From Isoetes taiwanensis (Eukaryota; Streptophyta; Lycopodiopsida; Isoetales; Isoetaceae): a stretch of DNA of 64,000 nt. The DNA lies in contig JAJEKV010000011.1 of the NCBI GenBank assembly GCA_021234155.1, forward strand, positions 23,134,416-23,198,415, given 5' to 3'. Under the pieces are notes generated by a model. That model was not told where the DNA came from and did no database searches. It saw only the letters and a program-made list of their open reading frames with translations. Position 1 is the stretch's first letter; each line of letters begins with the position of its first letter. The position numbers and the translations under genes are program-made. Of this stretch, positions 58,117 to 64,000 are shown in pieces.

Positions 58117-58335
58117 GGTGGTTTAGTCCACGTCGACGCCATGTTAGAAAGTGGTCTAGGCGACATTCAGGTTGCACCAATGTCACTTTAGATGACATTC
58201 CGGGACGGCGTCGGCACTTTTTCCTCCCCGGAATGTCACCTAAAGTGACATTCCTGTATACAAAATTTTTCGTCGGTGACAATTACCACTTCCGGAAGAC
58301 CACTTCTACTAGGTGGTTACCAAGCATGGACCACC
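58117..58335. repeat. Foldback element of about 220 bp (MITE-like)
   Basis: The left arm (GGTGGTTTAGTCC...AAGTGGTCT...CACTTTAGATGACATTCCGGG) pairs with the right arm (CCCGGAATGTCACCTAAAGTGAC...AGACCACTT...GGACCACC). The central part is nearly perfect and the outer part imperfect. Both strands carry look-alike ORFs because the DNA is palindromic. Confidence 0.85.
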
Positions 58336-58860
58336 GATAGGAGAAATGTCTGTTCTTGTTTTTTCTTCTTACTTGCTTTTGTTTTTTCTTCTTGTAGGCT
58401 TACAGATTTGCAATTTATTTCACAGCTTCAGCTGCATCTTGCTGTTTCAAACTAAAAAACGAAGATTCAACACCAAAGCAAACCAAATCCAAAAAAATAC
58501 TGATAGAAAGTGTTGGTCAATAACCTGTGGAATTGATGCAGGAGACAAAGGAAGAATCTGCAGGCCAAATGTGCATAATAGGTTGTGTGCTTAAGGCGAT
58601 GGTCTTCCGCTGCAGGCTCGATCTATGGGGATGAATTCTGCAATCCTATAGTTTGATTTGGCTAAGAACAGAGGATTTGGAAGCTTAAGAAAGAGGGGAT
58701 CCTTGTCGGATTGTAAACTATGTTTGGGGAGGAGTTGAAGCTACACGAATGGCTCTGGCAGTGTTATAGCAGCGCTGCTTGTACAAGGATTACCTAAATA
58801 AACAAACATGAAAAGTCGAAGAAATTTTACCTAATGGGGGTTTACAATCTACATAGATAA

Positions 58861-58943
58861 ATTATTGGCTTGCAATAATTTCTTCAACATGCAAAGTAGA
58901 TAGTAATGGTGGTAATTTGGTGTGTACTTGGCTTCTTTTTTAA
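58861..58943. repeat. Dispersed repeat, copy 2 (partner 56311-56396)
   Basis: See 56311-56396. This copy is followed immediately by the Helitron-like stem-loop at 58951-58980. Confidence 0.8.
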
Positions 58944-58950
58944 AAGTCGA

Positions 58951-58980
58951 CTAGAAACGTGTGCCCGGCCATGCCGGGCA
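58951..58980 (+). repeat. Stem-loop with CTAGAAA leader, possible Helitron end
   Basis: CTAGAAACGTGTGCCCGGC is followed by a 3-base loop and GCCGGGC, a perfect 7-bp stem. It has the same layout as 20341-20371 and 59811-59831. Confidence 0.4.
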
Positions 58981-60560
58981 TCATTCCAGGACGTGTGGAA
59001 TGCGTTGATCGTGTCAGTGCAATAGAATATTCTAGGTAGGAAGGAAAACTTAGGTTGTATCCCCCTCCTAAAATATGCTTAGTTGTTGGCCGAACAATTG
59101 CTAAGTATATCGATAAAATGCCTTGAACAATAGGTCTTAAACATTCGTATTTGGTCTACACCACAAATTTACAAATGAACCATCCACAAATTTAATTATT
59201 GTACAGCAAGGTCAACCCAAAACTTATATATGAACGTATAAACATGCTCCAATATCGTGTCCCACATGCAATGGTCAAGTCCATACCCCAAAAGAAATGC
59301 GAGAAGCTTGTATTCATCAATTGCTTCATTTGAAAAACCTCCAACCACAAACACCAATGTCTGTGATGCCTCTGGGCTTGAAGCAAGTACTTGGAGGGGT
59401 AGTAGTTGAAGGGGTTGCATTGATGACGACATTAAGAATATTAAAACACATATAACCTACGAAGGATCATGGAAGCAAGTGTTATCGCAAAAGCCAACAA
59501 AGCCTACGTGCATCATCTCTACGACGAACGTGAACCACTACCCTTGTTCTAGGACTGCCAAGTGCCTACCCTACAAAAGGTGTGTAGTGCTCCATGATCT
59601 ATAGAAGGTGAAGAAGGTTATAAGTACCAAAAAAACACATTGTGACTTGAATTAGACTACGTAAACATCCGTAGTCGTACCTCCATCCATGTAAACCACG
59701 TTCCCGGAAATAAAATGAAGCGCTAAGAAGAAACTGGACGAAGAAATGGATTTTCACATGAATGTAAGAAGGAATAAAATATTAAGAAACAATTATATAA
59801 CTTGCATATTGTACCCAGTAATGCTGGGTACCTTTTGTTCTATGGGATTATAGTAGGCAAGAATGGTAGAAATGTGCATGTTAATGTGAATGTATTAGTC
59901 CAAAATAAAATTTAAAATGTAAACTTAATAGTCATAGAGTGGGCAAATGTGCAATTTTAGCTAAAATTGTAAATGGATAGTAGAGAAGTTTACTTTACGT
60001 CAAATAATAATTTTTGGATATATTATATAAAATGTGGGGAATTGTCATTGGTAAAGAACAATAAAGAACATGGATTAACTGCGAACCTTGCAAAACTAAA
60101 ATAATTGCTCTGATCACTATTATTGAATAGAGTTTACTATAAGCTACAATATGCTTCATCACAATTTGAAGCTTCATATTAACATGAGAAGAAATGTTTT
60201 CTCAATCACTGGAATGACATGTAACCCCACCCAAATGGAGGCCATCTATTTCGATTACATGGATAGAAAATAAAATGAAATTGATATGGTTTTCTAGGCA
60301 AAAATGGAACAGTGTGGTGATGTGCAATGACGTCAAATTTCGTGGGCATATTTGAATATGACATTTGACAAAGCAAAACTGTCCTACATACAAAAAGTTA
60401 ATGTACTTGATATGCCCTGTAATGCATGCCAAATTACAAAGCGAGATCAGTGTATGGAATATAGTGAATATTGTGAAGGCTTTTCTATATACCGTAGACT
60501 CTATCAAGGGAAGAAATAAAATGAACCATGGATACTGTAAGCTCTAATGTGGACTCTTGA
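58981..60560. other. No supported gene
   Basis: A 78-residue minus-strand ORF (59432-59196) has an aliphatic, compact composition but no recognised motif. The remaining sequence is AT-rich, with a GTACCCAG/CTGGGTAC palindrome at 59811-59831. Confidence 0.45.
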
Positions 60561-61353
60561 TTCTCAAATCTCCGTCAAGGAACCCACTAAGGTATTGCCT
60601 GTCTTGCGAAAGAACAATTCACCTCCATCAAATTCCTTACCCAAGCGAACATTTAAAGCCATTTCTGAGTCATCCGCATGAAAGCCTAAGAAAGAATGAA
60701 AATAATAACTCGATTAATAAAAAACATGAACAATTTAATAACATAAATGACAACCATTTCAATGGACTGCTCTTAACAGGCAGAAAAACATGAACAATTT
60801 AACACACAGATGAAAGCCATCTTAATTGACTGCTCGTTAGCAGAATCAACCTCATTTACCAAATTCAAGATCTTTTCCTATATTGTATTCTACAACAGAT
60901 CCATGGTGGGTATCATGTATTGAACCACCAATGTAAGAAAAGGCATTGCATGCACCAAGCAAAACTTGTTCAAAATAAGAAAACTAACCTGAAAAAAACA
61001 TGTGACATAAATGCAAAGAGGACAAAAATATACTTGAGCAAGTGGGCCGATGAACTTCATCATAAGCAGATCAAGCATGCCTTCCATACCAATGCCATCA
61101 AGCATAACCCCATAATTATTCATCGTATTCAGTCTCATGACTTTTACTTTAGTTTCTTGAGCCCATTATTCGAAGTGCTCCACCTGAACAAATTAAAACT
61201 TATTATAAGAAAAAGCCAACATAATAATATGTAGCAAAATAACATGGGTTTTTTTTTGTGTTTTTGTACGCTTTTCACTAAGGTTTTCCTATGATTTCGT
61301 AATGTATTCAAATGAATGTACTAATGCGTACATCTAGAGTGCACCATTTCTGA

Positions 61354-61556
61354 GCCATTGATTTTAGCCTTTTTTTTTTCAATGGTCAACAACCAATGGC
61401 TCACAACAAAAGCCCCTTTTTTGTGCGTGTGGTGCATAATGGGCACATGAAGGGCCATTGATTTTAGCCTTTTTTTTTTTTTTAATAACAACAACCAATG
61501 GCTCACAACAAAAGCCCTCTTTTTGTGTGTGTGGTGCATAATGGGCACATGAAGGG
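61354..61556. repeat. Tandem duplication, two 100-bp units, in the PKHD intron
   Basis: GCCATTGATTTTAGCC followed by a T run begins at 61354 and 61454. Both units contain ACAACCAATGGCTCACAACA and GTGGTGCATAATGGGCACAT. They lie between the two PKHD exons at 61183 and 62789. Confidence 0.9.
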
Positions 61557-62199
61557 CTTGAAGGGCGCATGTAGCGCAGTTTCCCCGCCGGCAACACATT
61601 TCTTATCATAACTTTTGATCCAGAGCTCTGTTTGAGATGATTTTTATTTCATTGGAAAGCTATCTCCGAGATCTTTTTGATAGTGTATGATATGGATATG
61701 TTTGGTTAAGTTATATATGCTACAACAGCAATTTTTTGGCCGGGTTTGGTAGGCTTTCACATCCTACCAGCTAATTAATCTGAGTTATTGCTTATTGGAT
61801 ATTGTTTTATGGCTCATTCCGAATGAAGCTTGCAAAAAATTACCATGCATTTTTAGATTTTGAGGCAGTTATTAAGCAAATTCCAAGGCTTCTAGATCCT
61901 TGTGCTAACAAGCAGAAAAGTTTTCCACTTTGGTTTCTTACCACAAGAATCCATGGAGGCCAAAGGTTCTTTGTTAAATTCGGTTGAAAAATGTTTGTGT
62001 ATGGGTGTTGCAAACTTTATGACTTTCAGAATAATGGGATCAATTTGCTCTACCTTTATGGTAACTTTTACTTATGTTCTATTTGTTTTATTGTGATCAA
62101 ATTCAAAAGCTACAGGTGATGAAAGCCTTAAATGAATTCTAGTTTTTTTCTGGTTTGAATTCTAAAATTTTTGTCACACGCGGGGGGGGGGAGGGGAAT

Positions 62200-62480
62200 G
62201 ACGTCCCTAAGGCCCCGAAGGGGCCAAAAAATTTTTTTAGCAACATAAACCATTAACATCCAACATATCAAAATTAAATCCCCCCTAAAACCCCCACGTG
62301 GTGCAGGTGCATATTCACATGGGAGGGGAGGGGACGGGGGGCGTCCCTAAGGCCCCGAAGGGGCCAAATTTTTTTTTTTGCAACACAAACCATTAACATC
62401 CAACATATAAAAATTAAATTCCCCAACACATAACTACCATTGACATTAATTAACACAACCATTGGGTCCAACACATTTAA
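62200..62480. repeat. Tandem repeat, two 140-bp units
   Basis: The phrase CGTCCCTAAGGCCCCGAAGG begins at 62202 and 62342. Each unit continues AACCATTAACATCCAACATA and AAAATTAAATTCCCC-like sequence. A third, diverged unit overlaps 62483-62540. Confidence 0.88.
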
Positions 62481-62506
62481 ATTAAAATCCCCCTTAAACC
62501 CCCTTT

Positions 62507-62781
62507 GGTTTGGGTGCATATTCACACGGGAGGTGACGTAGGGCAGCGAGAGCCCTCATAATTGTATTTTGCACGTACAAAATCAACACCATATAGTATT
62601 CCGCTTGAAATCTTATAGTATTTTGCGAATCTTGTTATACAGTATAGCAAATTTTGTACTTGCATACTCCACAAATGAGGAACTTTACGTATGGTGTAGA
62701 TTAAGGAATAAGGGGTGAATATGCCTATCCAACAGCTCTCGTTGCCCGGAGTCACCCCCCGTGTGAATATGCACCCAAACC
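62507..62781. repeat. Inverted repeat, 31-bp arms, 213 bp apart
   Basis: The left arm 62507-62537 (GGTTTGGGTGCATATTCACA...) and right arm 62751-62781 are inverse copies with a single mismatch. The right arm ends 8 bases before the splice donor of the PKHD exon (62789). It looks like a small TIR or MITE-type insertion inside the intron. Confidence 0.88.
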
Positions 62782-62895
62782 AAGATACCTCATCCAGCAC
62801 AATAGAACAAAAGGATGGTTTCAACATTTCAAAAGTGTATACATCAGGAGCATGTCCTGTCAATATTGACCTTAAAGCATGTACATTGCCTTTTG

Positions 62896-64000
62896 CTGCA
62901 AGTGTTTAGAGCTCCTCATGTAAGGGCTGTGAGGAGTTTACTCACGGTTGTATTGGAACCACGAAAATGTAAGATACAACAAAGTCATCCTAGTTGAACC
63001 ATCAAGAATTCAAAGAATGACATGGTTTTAGTGTATCCTAACCTTTTTGACAGATGTGATGGTCACACACATTTGCAATTTTCAAAAGGTTTATAATAAC
63101 CAAGAACTCCACTGCCACAGTCCAGGATGACATGTGTATCTTCCCTGAAGATACTTGCTTCTGGGAGACCTATACTATGATCGTGAAGGCTGAACGTGGA
63201 ATCCACTTCTTTAAAAGCATTAAAGCCTAGGCACGTCAAGTTCAGTCTATAGTTGCACATGTACAAATTGGTTAAAATTCGTACAAATATATGGCTCCAG
63301 CATATACACTGAACATGTAGCAACAAAATAAAAGCCATGGGCATATTCTGATAACATTTTCTTTCCTGTAAAACATTATAAGACTCCTGAAAAATCTCAT
63401 TGCAAGGAACCATTGTCCCATGTAAAACATCCTTTGTCATTTCATTGCAGCAAACTGGGCATCACCTATGCAAGCTGCAAACATACAGTCAGTTGTCTGC
63501 AATGAAAAATGGATAAGGAAAAATTGGAACTCTTAGCATTTAAGAAAGATTAAACTTGATTTACCTCACTGCAGTCCATTTTGATGATGTCCAGACCCTA
63601 TAGAAATGAGCTGAAATGTTTTACACTTGGAGACAATTGAAAGCTCCCATGCCAAAAGTAGCTCCAAAAATCCGATCTTGTACAATGCCTCAAATGATGG
63701 CATTACACACTTCAATGTTCACATGCATGCTTCTATTTGTTCCTGTACAGGATAGAAGATGAAGGAGAAAGAAGAATACAAAGGAAGTTAAGAGCAAAAA
63801 GATCCATTGGAAAAAAATTATTGTTGTGGACAAATGGACCTGGATTTGGTGCGACGTTGTTGTCTATGCACCTGGAAATAATAACTTGCCTAAACCCAAA
63901 ATATCTGCAATAAACGGAGTATTGGCAACAACAAAGATTCAGAAAAATCCATGGCTGCATGCAGAGTTAGCATTAAACATGTTCGAGAATGAAGAAGTTA
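62896..64000 (-). other. Possible further minus-strand exons, unidentified
   Basis: The upstream exons of the PKHD gene should lie here but I could not recognise them. A minus-strand stretch at about 63225-63075 (SLHDHSIGLPEASIFREDTH, VILDCGSGVLGYYKPF) has an hhDxGxGxxG phrase like motif I of class I methyltransferases. A short GT-AG-bounded segment near 63598-63566 reads GLDIIKMDCSE. They do not join into a model. I would not call a gene on this. Confidence 0.2.

Larger units (their letters stand above)
60564..62895 (-). pseudogene. PKHD-type 2-oxoglutarate/Fe(II) dioxygenase, interrupted
   Basis: Minus-strand exons match plant PKHD-type hydroxylases. 62895-62789 gives ALRSILTGHAPDVYTFEMLK, PSFCSIVLDE, donor GAG|GTATCT. 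61183-61034 gives VEHFE, a TAA stop at 61168-61166, WAQETKVKV, RLNTMNNYGVMLDGIGMEG, donor CAA|GTATAT. About 60965-60860 gives YIGGSIHDTHHGSVVEYNIG, KDLEFG, without a clean acceptor in phase. 60685 downward gives GFHADDSEMALNVRLGKEFD, GGELFFRK to a stop at 60564. FHADDSE contains the HxD iron ligands. The distal His and 2-oxoglutarate-binding Arg would lie in a last exon I could not find, and the N-terminal exons are also missing or beyond 62.9 kb. The stop and phase problem suggest a pseudogene; consensus error is an alternative. Confidence 0.88.

Noticed and set aside
58049-58340. Two similar ORFs on opposite strands
   Set aside because: The similarity is produced by the foldback palindrome, not by two genes.
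63836-63847. NPGP on the minus strand, resembling a 2A ribosome-skipping peptide
   Set aside because: The preceding residues (NVAP) do not fit D(V/I)Ex, and the frame is not joined to any recognised polyprotein.
1-64000. CRISPR arrays, bacterial operons, tRNA and rRNA genes
   Set aside because: No regular short repeat-spacer arrangement or cloverleaf/rRNA signature was recognised. The introns and element types are eukaryotic. A tRNAscan or Infernal run could still find something missed by eye.

Overview
This window is nuclear DNA of a land plant. It has GT-AG introns with plant-like TACTAAC branch points, a plastid tocopherol-biosynthesis gene, a plastid iojap-type ribosome silencing factor, a long PPR gene of the PLS class, and several families of plant retrotransposons. 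The low gene density, heavy load of decayed LINE, Ty3/gypsy and hAT elements, and the PPR style suggest a large-genome non-angiosperm such as a fern or lycophyte. That placement is inference.

Layout. 1-4.6 kb holds tandem repeats, a polypurine tract, a decayed minus-strand ORF pair and the end of an LTR with a primer-binding site. 5.2-10.8 kb is a decayed region with many short disrupted ORFs, partly transposon-derived. 11.2-13.3 kb carries a five- or six-exon iojap/RsfS gene (+). 14.6-17.7 kb carries a PPR pseudogene (+) whose promoter-side 505 bp are a direct copy of the DNA in front of the iojap gene. 18.0-18.6 kb is a 5'-truncated LINE, and 18.9-19.7 kb a lysine/serine-rich ORF with an organelle-type N-terminus. 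22.4-29.05 kb is an almost full-length L1-like LINE (-). 29.4-32.9 kb holds a ZNFX1-like helicase/zinc-finger fragment, a PPR fragment and an unidentified four-exon gene model, all minus. 33-46.3 kb is nearly all decayed mobile DNA: gypsy integrase, a RING-like fragment, hAT transposase, gypsy RT/RNase H, and one intact LTR with its polypurine tract. 46.8-50.7 kb is a second LINE (-) of a different lineage, with a coiled-coil/RRM ORF1 and a (TTTAA)n tail. 51.6-54.7 kb is a complete 12-exon homogentisate phytyltransferase gene (-). 57 kb has a small two-exon signal-anchor gene (-). 60.6-62.9 kb is a PKHD-type 2-oxoglutarate dioxygenase (-) with a premature stop.

The genes do not form an operon or pathway. 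The biological links are within-locus: (i) the iojap-like and PPR genes share a 5' regulatory/intron module, (ii) transposon and foldback sequences sit inside introns or beside genes, and (iii) three otherwise conserved genes each carry one small lesion (an extra T, a G-run frameshift, an in-frame TAA). These lesions are either recent pseudogenisation or consensus errors. I recognised no tRNA, rRNA or CRISPR array, but I could not run a covariance-model search.
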